DNA from: Candidatus Hydrogenedentota bacterium
Lineage (GTDB): Bacteria; Hydrogenedentota; Hydrogenedentia; Hydrogenedentales; SLHB01
Direction of reading: 5' to 3'
Length of the DNA: 5,957 nucleotides
NCBI GenBank assembly: GCA_007118235.1
Contig: SKRY01000409.1
Span: 1 to 5,957 of the forward strand
In this document: piece after piece, positions 1 through 5,792 of the stretch
How the letters are laid out: every line of letters begins with the position of its first letter
Numbering within the stretch: position 1 is the first letter of the stretch
Program-made: the position numbers and the translations under genes
The notes under the pieces: model-generated
Database searches by the model: none
Seen by the model: the letters and a program-made list of their open reading frames with translations, nothing else
What the model was told of the DNA's origin: nothing

Positions 1-4
1 GCTC

Positions 5-1282
5 TTATCCCGTAAACCGCAGGAGGTGATACTGCTTCTTGCCTTTGCGGATGACCGCCATGGTGTCCGTGATGAGCGCGTTTTCGTTCAACTCGGCGCT
101 TTCCTCCGCGACCCGTTCGTTGTTCAGATAGAGGCCGCCGTTTTGGATGAGGCGCCGCGCTTCTCCCTTGCTTTTGACCACGCCGCTATCCACCAGCACC
201 TCCACTAGGGGCCGGCCTTCGCCGAGTTCAGCGCGGGGACGCTCGGCCGAGGGCGCTTCGCTGAAGACATCCTCGAGGGTGGCCGCGTCCAGCCCGCGAA
301 TGTCGCCGCCGAACAGGGCGTTCGAGGCCTTGATGGCCTTCTGCAACTCATCCTCGCCGTGCACCCAGCGGGTGACTTCTTCCGCGAGTTTGTACTGCGC
401 GGCGCGCCGTTCCGGGGCTTCTTCCACGCTCTTGGCCAGCTCTTCGATGGCCTCCTTGTCGAGGAAAGTGAAGTAGCGCAAGTATTTCACCACATCGGCG
501 TCCGGCGCGTTGACCCAAAACTGATAGAACTTGTAGGGCGAGGTCCGCTCCGGACTGAGCCACACGGTTCCGGCTTCCGTCTTGCCGAACTTGCCGCCAT
601 CCGCCTTGGTCACGAGCGGAAACGTGAGGCCAAAGGTTTCCACGCCTTCTCGCAACCGGCGCGTGAGGTCCATCCCCGCCACGATGTTGCCCCACTGGTC
701 ACTGCCGCCGATCTGCAACCGGCAACCCTCGGTGTCGTAGAGGTGAAGGAAGTCGTAGGATTGGAGCAGTGTGTAGGAAAACTCCGTGTAGGACATGCCG
801 TGGCCGCGATCTTCCAAGCGCTGGCGCACCGAGTCGCGGGAGAGCAAGACGTTCACCGAGAAGAGCTTGCCTATATCGCGGAGGAATTCCAGGAGCCCCC
901 ATTGGCCGAGCCAGTCCGCGTTGTTGCAGACTTTTGCCGCGTTCTCGCCGGTGAAATCGAGAAACCGGTCCAATTGCGCGCCGATGCCCGCCACATTGAC
1001 CTCAATCGCCTCCGTGCTCAGCAGTCGACGCTCCTCGCTCTTGCCGCTGGGATCGCCGATAAGCCCCGTGGCGCCGCCCACCAGCGCGATGGGCCGGTGG
1101 CCGTGGCGTTGAAAGTGGCATAGGCCCTTTATCGCGAGGAGATGCCCGATGTGAAGGCTCTCCGCCGTCGGGTCAAACCCGCAATAGACCACAAAACGTT
1201 CGCTTGAAAGGCGGGTGGAGAGTTCGTCATGCGTGGCTTGGTTGACCATGCCACGCCACTGTAATTCGTCAAAGACAGACAT
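5..1282 (-). CDS. tyrS: Tyrosyl-tRNA synthetase (class I, TyrS type), complete
   Basis: This cytoplasmic enzyme activates tyrosine with ATP and loads it onto tRNA(Tyr). The 425-residue product has the usual bacterial TyrS length of about 420. The class I catalytic core shows the HIGH signature at residues 44-47 (HIGH exactly), the tyrosine-pocket segment SYTEFSYTLLQSYDF at 164-178 (Y170, Q174, D177), GGSDQWGNI at 192-200, and the KMSKS-equivalent loop KFGKT at 231-235, which is the form found in E. coli TyrS. A C-terminal S4-like RNA-binding domain starts near residue 359 (SGVVKSKGEARRLIQNGG region) and runs to the end. The ATG at 1280-1282 is preceded by GGAG (1292-1295) nine bases upstream. 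The stop is TAA at 5-7. The gene is divergent from the TRAP operon. The 5' leader shows no T-box features. The identification is firm. Confidence 0.97.
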   Translation of the reverse strand: MSVFDELQWRGMVNQATHDELSTRLSSERFVVYCGFDPTAESLHIGHLLAIKGLCHFQRHGHRPIALVGGATGLIGDPSGKSEERRLLSTEAIEVNVAGIGAQLDRFLDFTGENAAKVCNNADWLGQWGLLEFLRDIGKLFSVNVLLSRDSVRQRLEDRGHGMSYTEFSYTLLQSYDFLHLYDTEGCRLQIGGSDQWGNIVAGMDLTRRLREGVETFGLTFPLVTKADGGKFGKTEAGTVWLSPERTSPYKFYQFWVNAPDADVVKYLRYFTFLDKEAIEELAKSVEEAPERRAAQYKLAEEVTRWVHGEDELQKAIKASNALFGGDIRGLDAATLEDVFSEAPSAERPRAELGEGRPLVEVLVDSGVVKSKGEARRLIQNGGLYLNNERVAEESAELNENALITDTMAVIRKGKKQYHLLRFTG

Positions 1283-1399
1283 TGCTTTTGGCTCCGTGAA
1301 GACAGGCCGCGCCCCAAGGACATGCCGTCATCGGGTGCGGGAAGTTTCATCTAGGTTACGGGAAGGAAAGCGGAAAACGCTTGGGCTCAACTGTACGCG

Positions 1400-1424
1400 C
1401 CGCGGACGCGCGCCGCGTCCGCGG
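1400..1424. repeat. Perfect 11-bp GC-rich inverted repeat (hairpin) in the tyrS leader region
   Basis: Arms CCGCGGACGCG (1400-1410) and CGCGTCCGCGG (1414-1424) are exact reverse complements around a three-base CGC. Neither side has a T-run, so it is not a standard intrinsic terminator on either strand. If tyrS is transcribed from the candidate promoter at 1468-1496, the hairpin lies in the tyrS leader about 120 bases ahead of the start codon. It could be a leader structure or a dimeric protein binding site. The repeat itself is certain; the role is not. Confidence 0.8.
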
Positions 1425-1467
1425 AAAATCCTCCAAGCCCTTGCGTCATTGCGGAAATCATGAGTAG

Positions 1468-1496
1468 AGTCTATCACACGCTTTTCAGCCCCGCAA
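1468..1496 (-). promoter_or_regulatory. Candidate sigma70-type promoter for tyrS
   Basis: Read on the minus strand, a weak -35 TTGCGG (1496-1491) and a -10 TAGACT (1473-1468) are separated by 17 bases, with an extended -10 TG one base before the -10. Transcription would start near 1461 and give a leader of about 180 bases that includes the 1400-1424 hairpin. The -10 overlaps a plus-strand TAGAGT (1465-1470) within the near-palindrome TAGAGTCTA, so a plus-strand promoter TTGCGT-18-TAGAGT (1441-1470) is also possible here. Matches are modest. Confidence 0.3.
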
Positions 1497-1518
1497 GACG
1501 CCCAAACCATATGACATG

Positions 1519-1602
1519 CCAACGCGCGGCCTCAATGCGCCGCCGGGAGCGGGTAGTTGAATCAAACCCGGCGGTTGTCGTAGAGTGCCTCCCGCGCGTT
1601 GG
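1519..1602. repeat. Two nested inverted repeats spanning the candidate dctP promoter
   Basis: The outer arms CCAACGCGCGG (1519-1529) and CCGCGCGTTGG (1592-1602) are exact 11-bp reverse complements. Inside them, CCGCCGGG (1540-1547) and CCCGGCGG (1567-1574) are exact 8-bp reverse complements. The two pairs are collinear, so the region could fold as one interrupted stem-loop. A third short repeat, CCGCGC (1592-1597) with GCGCGG (1604-1609), shares the right outer arm and offers a competing fold. The candidate -35 lies inside the inner loop and the -10 lies between the inner and outer right arms, which suggests operator sites or a regulatory leader fold; that role is inference. Confidence 0.7.
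1557..1586 (+). promoter_or_regulatory. Candidate sigma70-type promoter for dctPQM
   Basis: TTGAAT (1557-1562) and TAGAGT (1581-1586) are separated by 18 bases, each matching four of six consensus positions. The start would fall near 1593, giving a leader of about 58 bases before the dctP ATG. The match is moderate and the host's sigma preferences are unknown. A second candidate of the same form, TTGCGT-18-TAGAGT, lies upstream at 1441-1470. Confidence 0.35.
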
Positions 1603-1650
1603 AGCGCGGAGATGATGCAAGGGACATGCCCCATATCAAAGGGGTTAGCC

Positions 1651-2673
1651 ATGAAAGAACAACGTGACATGACATGGTTCGCGACACAGCGAGGGTGGTG
1701 TTCATTTCTTTTCCTTGGATTGTGCCTAATGGCGCTAACGGGCTGCGCGTCCGACGACGATTCGCGCACGGTCCTCCGCTTGGCCCATGGGCTGGACACC
1801 AGCCATCCCGTGCACGGGGGCATGGAGGTGTTCGCGCAGGAAGTGGAGAGCCGGACCAATGGCGAAGTCCGGATCATTATCTACCCCAATGAACAATTGG
1901 GCAGCGAGCGGGAATGCCTCGAACTCCTCCAGCTTGGCGCGTTGGACATCACGAAGTCATCCACCGCGATTCTAGACGCCTTCATCGAGGAATACGCCGT
2001 GTTCGGCTTGCCGTACGTGTTCCGGGGCGACGAACACATGTGGGCGGTGTTGGAAGGCGAGGTGGGCCAGGAGATCCTGGAATCGGGCCGGGACGTCAAC
2101 CTCCTTGGCCTGTGCTATTACGATGCCGGCGCACGCAGCTTTTACACCACGCGGCATCCCATCCACCAGCCCAGCGATCTCCAGGGCCTGAGCATCCGGG
2201 TTCAACAGAGCGACATGGCCATCCGCATGGTGCGGGCCATGGGCGGCTCGCCGACGCCCGTGAGCTGGGGCGAGTTGTATTCGGCGCTCCAACAGGGCGT
2301 GGTGGATGGCGCCGAGAACAATCCCCCGAGCTTCTACACGTCAAACCACTATGAGGTCTGCCGCTATTACACCCTTGACGAACATCAGCGGGTCCCGGAT
2401 GTGTTGTTGATTCGGCCGGCCGTGTTCGACGGGCTGTCGGATGAACATCAACAAGCCTTTCGGGAAGCGGCGGAGGTCTCGGTGGCCTATCAGCGCGAGT
2501 TGTGGCGGGAGGACCAGGACAAGGCCCTCGCCGCCGTGGAAGAGGCCGGGGTGACCATCATCGAACCCGACATCAGCGAGTTTCAAGAGGCGGTGCAACC
2601 GCTTTGGGCCATGTTCGAGGGGACCGTCATTGGGGACCTCGCCGAACGGGTCGAAGCGGTTCCCGGAGACTAA
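1651..2673 (+). CDS. dctP: TRAP transporter substrate-binding lipoprotein, DctP family
   Basis: This is the extracytoplasmic solute receptor that captures the substrate and delivers it to DctQM. The 340-residue product starts with a hydrophobic signal (residues 17-30) and the lipobox LTGC, placing the lipidated cysteine at residue 32, so the protein is probably membrane-anchored. The DctP fold is clear: LRLAHGLDTSHPVH at 42-55, GEVRIIIYPNEQLGSERE at 71-88, GLSIRVQQSD at 179-188, and ELYSALQQGVVDGAENN at 208-224. R162, R183 and N223 fall at the spacing of the SiaP ligand residues R127, R147 and N187; R183 should bind the substrate carboxylate. The ATG at 1651 is chosen because AAAGGGG (1638-1644) lies six bases upstream and the signal peptide begins just after it; a GTG at 1585 in frame would overlap the candidate promoter. 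The IRVQ and GAENN wording recalls sugar-acid receptors, but the substrate is unproven. Confidence 0.93.
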   Translation: MKEQRDMTWFATQRGWCSFLFLGLCLMALTGCASDDDSRTVLRLAHGLDTSHPVHGGMEVFAQEVESRTNGEVRIIIYPNEQLGSERECLELLQLGALDITKSSTAILDAFIEEYAVFGLPYVFRGDEHMWAVLEGEVGQEILESGRDVNLLGLCYYDAGARSFYTTRHPIHQPSDLQGLSIRVQQSDMAIRMVRAMGGSPTPVSWGELYSALQQGVVDGAENNPPSFYTSNHYEVCRYYTLDEHQRVPDVLLIRPAVFDGLSDEHQQAFREAAEVSVAYQRELWREDQDKALAAVEEAGVTIIEPDISEFQEAVQPLWAMFEGTVIGDLAERVEAVPGD

Positions 2674-2684
2674 AGGACAGGGGG

Positions 2685-3215
2685 ATGAACGCGCTTCTGC
2701 ACATAAAACGGGGACTGGATTGGGCGCTGGAGCTGCTTGTCATCGTCGTGTTCGGGATCCTTGTCGTGGCGGTCCTGTGGCAAGTGGCCGCCCGGTTCAT
2801 TCTGGGCGATCCCAGCGATTGGACCGAGGAGTTGGCCACCTTCCTCATGATTTGGGTGGGCCTCCTGGGGGCTTGCGTGGCCTTGCGGCGGAAGGCTCAT
2901 CTCGGTATTGATTATCTGGTGAGTAAGCTGTCCGTCCGGAACCGCGCCTACACCGATATATTGACCTATTTCATCGTGGCCGCTTTCTCGGCCTCCGTGC
3001 TTATGTATGGCGGGGGCGCCGTGGTCCGGCTGGTGTGGACCACGGGCCAAGTCAGTCCCGCGCTTGGTCTGCGCATGGCGTATGTCTATCTGGCCTTGCC
3101 CGTCAGCGGCTTTTTCTTGACACTGTACAGCTTGGCGTTGGCCTATGAGGCCTTCTTGGGGATGCGCGGGGAAACGCAGGTGGCGGAAGCGGAAATGGAA
3201 CGCGTTATCGAGTAA
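2685..3215 (+). CDS. dctQ: TRAP transporter small membrane subunit, DctQ family
   Basis: DctQ is the small integral membrane subunit that pairs with DctM and helps dock the binding protein. The 176-residue product has the expected four hydrophobic segments, roughly residues 15-38, 50-68, 90-110 and 131-155. The family hallmark WTEELATFLMIWVGLLGAC at 46-64, followed by ALRRKAHLGID at 66-76, is clearly present; the arginine-rich loop after helix two is typical. The start ATG at 2685 follows AGGA (2674-2677) with seven bases between, and the ribosome binding site overlaps the dctP stop, so the two genes are only 11 bases apart and almost certainly co-transcribed and translationally linked. The C-terminal tail (161-176) is acidic and cytoplasmic in the usual topology. 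Confidence 0.93.
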   Translation: MNALLHIKRGLDWALELLVIVVFGILVVAVLWQVAARFILGDPSDWTEELATFLMIWVGLLGACVALRRKAHLGIDYLVSKLSVRNRAYTDILTYFIVAAFSASVLMYGGGAVVRLVWTTGQVSPALGLRMAYVYLALPVSGFFLTLYSLALAYEAFLGMRGETQVAEAEMERVIE

Positions 3216-3273
3216 CCTTTCGGTGGCCATGGGCCGCGGGGGTAACGAGGCGTAACGAAGACAGGGGAACGTG

Positions 3274-4569
3274 ATGAGTCTTCCATTTGCCATACTGGTG
3301 ATCGTGTTTGTGGTGCTGCTGGCCTTGAATGTGCCCGTGGCGTTCGCCATCGGAGCCGCCACCTTGCTGGCGATCATGGCGATTGGCGACATACCCGCCT
3401 TCGCCCTTGAGGCGCACCGAATCGCCACGGGCATCGAGAGTTTCACCCTCCTCGCCATTCCCTTCTTTATACTGTCCGGGCTGATCATGGGACAAGGCGG
3501 CATCGCCCGGCGGCTCATTGATTTGGCCAATGCCACCGTGGGTGGGTTTCGCGGAGGGCTCGCGCAGGTCAACGTGGTCACCTGTATGATGTTTGGCGCC
3601 ATTTCCGGCTCGGCCACCGCCGCGGTCTCTTCCGTGGGCGGATTCATGATCCCCGCCATGAACGAGAGGGGCTACGATCGTGATTTCAACGCCAGCTTGA
3701 CCATCACGTCGGCGACGACGGGCCTCTTGATACCGCCGAGCAACATCATGATCGTCTACTCGCTGGCCACGGGCGGGGCCGTGTCGGTGGCGCGCATCTT
3801 TTTCGCGGGCATTCTGCCGGGAATCCTTACCGGGGTGGCGCTGATGATCACCGCCGCCATCATTTCCATTCGGCGCAACTACGGCCAGGCCGAGGGCATC
3901 GATATACGGGAGGTGTTCATCCGGGCCATCAAGGCCGTGCCGGCGTTGCTCCTCATCATCATTGTTCTTGGCGGCATTCTCGGCGGTATCTTCACCGCGA
4001 CCGAGGCCTCCGCCGTGGCCGTGTTGTACGCTTGGGTTCTCGCGCAGTTCGTCTACAAGGAAATCCGGTGGAAGGACTTGCCCGGTCTTCTTCTGCAAGC
4101 CGGGGTGACGACCTCCGTGGTGATGCTGCTCATCGGAACCTCCATGGCCATGTCGTGGGTCCTCGCCTATGAACAGATCCCTCAGGATCTCTCCGCGTAC
4201 ATGCTGACCATATCGGATAATCCCTACGTCATTCTGCTCATCATTACCGCGATCTTGCTGGCCGTGGGCACCTTCATGGACATGACGCCCGCGGTTCTTA
4301 TCTTCACCCCGCTCCTGTTGCCCGTCGTGACGGACCTCGGCATGGACCCCACTCATTTCGGCATCGTCATGATTATGAACCTGTGCATTGGCATATGCAC
4401 GCCGCCCGTCGGCACGGCCCTCTTCCTGGGCTGCGGCATCGCCAAGACCACCGTGTCCAACGTCATCAGGCCGTTGCTGCCCTTCTTCGGGGCCATGCTC
4501 ATCGTGCTCCTGCTGGTGCTGTATATCGAACAGATCTCCATGTTCCTTCCGAATCTGCTCGACCTGTAG
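3274..4569 (+). CDS. dctM: TRAP transporter large membrane subunit, DctM family
   Basis: DctM forms the transport path and couples substrate import to the sodium gradient. The 431-residue product has the normal family length and hydrophobic segments throughout. Family motifs in order: PFFILSGLIMGQGGIARRL (63-81), FGAISGSATAAVSSVGG (107-123), LLIPPSN (151-157), TATEASA (241-247), GTFMDMTPA (332-340) and CTPPVGTALFLGCGIAK (375-391). The two re-entrant hairpin motifs around 107-123 and 332-340 are where the sodium and substrate sites lie in solved homologues. I chose ATG 3274 because AGGGGA (3263-3268) lies five bases upstream; the adjacent in-frame GTG at 3271 leaves only two. It follows dctQ after a short spacer with a GTAACGA direct repeat (3242-3248, 3252-3258). 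A terminator follows at 4737. Confidence 0.95.
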   Translation: MSLPFAILVIVFVVLLALNVPVAFAIGAATLLAIMAIGDIPAFALEAHRIATGIESFTLLAIPFFILSGLIMGQGGIARRLIDLANATVGGFRGGLAQVNVVTCMMFGAISGSATAAVSSVGGFMIPAMNERGYDRDFNASLTITSATTGLLIPPSNIMIVYSLATGGAVSVARIFFAGILPGILTGVALMITAAIISIRRNYGQAEGIDIREVFIRAIKAVPALLLIIIVLGGILGGIFTATEASAVAVLYAWVLAQFVYKEIRWKDLPGLLLQAGVTTSVVMLLIGTSMAMSWVLAYEQIPQDLSAYMLTISDNPYVILLIITAILLAVGTFMDMTPAVLIFTPLLLPVVTDLGMDPTHFGIVMIMNLCIGICTPPVGTALFLGCGIAKTTVSNVIRPLLPFFGAMLIVLLLVLYIEQISMFLPNLLDL

Positions 4570-4679
4570 CAGGGCCGAACGTGGCGTCGCAGCCCATGCC
4601 TCTTGCTTGCGGTGCGTTCTAGCCGCGGGCCTCCACGTGTCATCCTTGCGTCAAATCGGGACCGCGAAGCCGGTTGGAT

Positions 4680-4696
4680 TCCCGGCCGAGGCGGGA
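4680..4696. repeat. Short imperfect palindrome, possibly REP-like
   Basis: TCCCG (4680-4684) and CGGGA (4692-4696) pair around GCCGAGG, preceded by GGTTGGAT. The wording recalls the scattered palindromes of the type GGATTCCCG...CGGGAAT found in many bacterial genomes between convergent genes. Only one copy is seen here, so its nature as a dispersed repeat cannot be shown from the window. Confidence 0.25.
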
Positions 4697-4736
4697 TTAA
4701 GGGCAGGTATCCCGCACCGTTTCCATAGGTGGCTGC

Positions 4737-4766
4737 GGACGGCACTGAAAGCCGCCTTTTCTTTTT
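4737..4766 (+). terminator. Intrinsic terminator of the dctPQM operon
   Basis: GGACGGC (4737-4743) pairs with GCCGCC (4751-4756) as a six-base-pair stem with one bulged A (4739) and a seven-base ACTGAAA loop. TTTTCTTTTT (4757-4766) follows directly. It lies about 170 bases after the dctM stop codon, which is a fairly long 3' untranslated region but nothing better is seen closer. Confidence 0.65.
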
Positions 4767-4869
4767 GTGGCGGAATCCCTTGTGGGATTGACGATGTGGG
4801 GGAGGGGGGAGAGCCAAGCTTTTCGCTTTTGCGTTTTTGGCGCGCCGATGTCTCCAAGGACATGCCTCG

Positions 4870-4914
4870 AAAAAAAGCAAGACCAAGCGGCGTATTGCGC
4901 GCTTGGTCTTGCTT
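4870..4914 (-). terminator. Strong intrinsic terminator of the discoidin-like gene
   Basis: Arms 4875-4889 (AAGCAAGACCAAGCG on the plus strand) and 4900-4914 are perfect 15-base reverse complements around a ten-base loop. Read on the minus strand, the stem is followed by seven T residues (A-run 4870-4876). It lies 62 bases after the stop of the minus-strand gene at 4977. No T-run follows on the plus strand, so its direction is clear. Confidence 0.88.
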
Positions 4915-4976
4915 GACAGGCGGCGGAAAGGGGGACCTACCGCCCGCTTAACGTTGTCTTGGGTTTTGTTTCACGA

Positions 4977-5684
4977 CTATTTGCCGTAAACCTCGACCTC
5001 AATCCAGTGGTTCCGGTTATTCCAATCGTTGCCGTTGCTCCAGAGCCGCACGTACCGAGCCGATACGCCCTCGGCGTCGATGAGCCGGCCTTGGTGCGTG
5101 GTGATGTACTCGGGATCCTCGCCCTCGCCGAAGCCCAGGTTATCGGAGTAGTCGTTGTTGAAAAGGATGGTCACGTCCTCTTCGAACTCGGGGTCGTTGG
5201 AGACCTGAACCACGACGTCGAAATACACCCGCTCGGATTCAAAGAACTGCCAGAACAGGAGGGCGTAGATCTCGTACTCATCCTCGAGATCGATCTGAAT
5301 CCATTGAGGCCCGTCCGGCAGCTCGACCACCTGATCCGGGTCATAGGACTTCTGGCCATTCACCAAGTCTTGCAGCTCATTGTAGCGCGGCTCCGTGCTG
5401 GCGCTTACGGGCTTTTCGAAGGCCACATTTTCCACGCCCTCGGGCACGTAGAAATCGGGCCGCCTCTGCCAGGACAGCGGCTCGAGCCGGGGGGACGTGT
5501 AATTGAGCGGCGACCCCGAATAGGAGGGATCAGGCAGTTCGTAGTCCAGAACGACCATGCCCTCGGGCGGTCCTTCGTCTTCTTCGGCATGAGCCGCCAG
5601 TGAAAATCCTGCGCCAAAAGCGCAAAGCGCTACCAAGGCCGTCCATGAAAGTGCATGTTTCCAAAATGGTGTGTTGTGGTGCAT
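4977..5684 (-). CDS. Secreted protein with C-terminal F5/8 type C (discoidin-like) domain
   Basis: The 235-residue product has a signal peptide: a K9 H10 basic start, hydrophobic core at about 11-30, and cleavage expected after AHA (residues 31-33), with no lipobox. An acidic stretch EEDEGPPEG (34-42) and a proline- and tyrosine-rich linker follow. From about residue 84 to the end it reads as a galactose-binding-like beta sandwich of the F5/8 type C kind: ENVAFEKPVSAST (85-97), WIQIDLEDEYEIYALLFW (128-145), VVVQVSNDP (157-165), LFNND (174-178) and ARYVRLWSNGND at 209-220, ending IEVEVYGK. Such domains usually bind glycans or other surface ligands; no catalytic module is present. I chose ATG 5682-5684 because AGAGGA (5693-5698) lies eight bases upstream; the ATG at 5691-5693 overlaps that site. 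It has its own promoter and terminator. The domain call is good; the role is unknown. Confidence 0.85.
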   Translation of the reverse strand: MHHNTPFWKHALSWTALVALCAFGAGFSLAAHAEEDEGPPEGMVVLDYELPDPSYSGSPLNYTSPRLEPLSWQRRPDFYVPEGVENVAFEKPVSASTEPRYNELQDLVNGQKSYDPDQVVELPDGPQWIQIDLEDEYEIYALLFWQFFESERVYFDVVVQVSNDPEFEEDVTILFNNDYSDNLGFGEGEDPEYITTHQGRLIDAEGVSARYVRLWSNGNDWNNRNHWIEVEVYGK

Positions 5685-5749
5685 CGTTGTCATCCTCTAC
5701 TGGTTTGTTGTCAGGCATGCAACCAACTCGAAATTACAGCCTTTGTGCT

Positions 5750-5760
5750 CGAACCGTTCG
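5750..5760. promoter_or_regulatory. Small palindrome at the predicted transcription start
   Basis: CGAAC and GTTCG are exact 5-bp reverse complements around one central base. The position, just downstream of the -10 box at 5764-5769, is where a repressor would block initiation. It is short and could occur by chance. The spacing differs from the GAAC-N4-GTTC LexA box, so I do not assign it to LexA. Confidence 0.25.
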
Positions 5761-5763
5761 GTT

Positions 5764-5792
5764 GTTATAGCATACCCCGAGCCCTGATTCAA
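5764..5792 (-). promoter_or_regulatory. Sigma70-type promoter for the discoidin-like gene
   Basis: On the minus strand TTGAAT (5792-5787) and TATAAC (5769-5764) are separated by exactly 17 bases, and the -10 is preceded by an extended TGC. The -10 matches five of six consensus positions. The start would fall near 5757, giving a leader of about 72 bases. An interrupted palindrome CGAAC-C-GTTCG (5750-5760) sits over the predicted start and could be an operator. Confidence 0.6.

Larger units (their letters stand above)
1283..1650. other. Divergent intergenic region between tyrS and dctP
   Basis: This 368-base stretch has no convincing gene. Short open frames here are extensions or shadows of neighbours and lack ribosome binding sites. 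It must hold the promoters of both divergent genes. Structure seen: a perfect GC-rich hairpin (1400-1424), candidate promoters on both strands near 1465-1496, a second plus-strand candidate (1557-1586), two nested inverted repeats (1519-1602), and three copies of GACATGCC at 1319, 1513 and 1623. The word GTAGAGT occurs twice (1464-1470 and 1580-1586), each time as a possible plus-strand -10 box with an 18-base spacer from a TTG-type -35. Confidence 0.8.
4570..4976. other. Convergent intergenic region between dctM and the discoidin-like gene
   Basis: This 407-base stretch separates two genes that end toward each other. Open frames on both strands cross it (for example minus 4353-4886 and plus 4388-4951) but they overlap dctM, have low-complexity proline- and arginine-rich translations and no recognisable domain, so I treat them as spurious. 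It contains two intrinsic terminators (4737-4766 plus, 4870-4914 minus), a small perfect hairpin AATCCC-TTGT-GGGATT (4774-4789), an imperfect palindrome near 4680-4696, and one GACATGCC copy at 4859. Confidence 0.75.

Noticed and set aside
359..1123. 254-codon open frame on the plus strand
   Set aside because: It is antisense to tyrS, which is complete and certain.
1283..1467. T-box riboswitch ahead of tyrS
   Set aside because: No T-box core, specifier loop or terminator/antiterminator pair is visible; the only strong hairpin lacks a T-run.
1585..1650. Upstream GTG start for dctP
   Set aside because: It would overlap the candidate -10 box, adds 22 residues ahead of the signal peptide, and the ATG at 1651 has a much better ribosome binding site.
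2670..3659. 329-codon open frame on the minus strand
   Set aside because: It is antisense to dctQ and the start of dctM, with no recognisable domain and biased composition.
3205..4356. 383-codon open frame on the minus strand
   Set aside because: It lies antisense to dctM, whose motifs are unmistakable. Its translation is rich in His, Gly and Asp, as expected for the complement of a membrane protein gene in GC-rich DNA.
4353..4951. Open frames on both strands across the dctM 3' end and the convergent intergenic region
   Set aside because: They overlap dctM, run through both terminators, have no ribosome binding site and give low-complexity Pro/Arg/Ser-rich translations.
5750..5760. LexA box at the discoidin-like promoter
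   Set aside because: The half-sites GAAC and GTTC are one base apart here, not four, and nothing else suggests SOS control.
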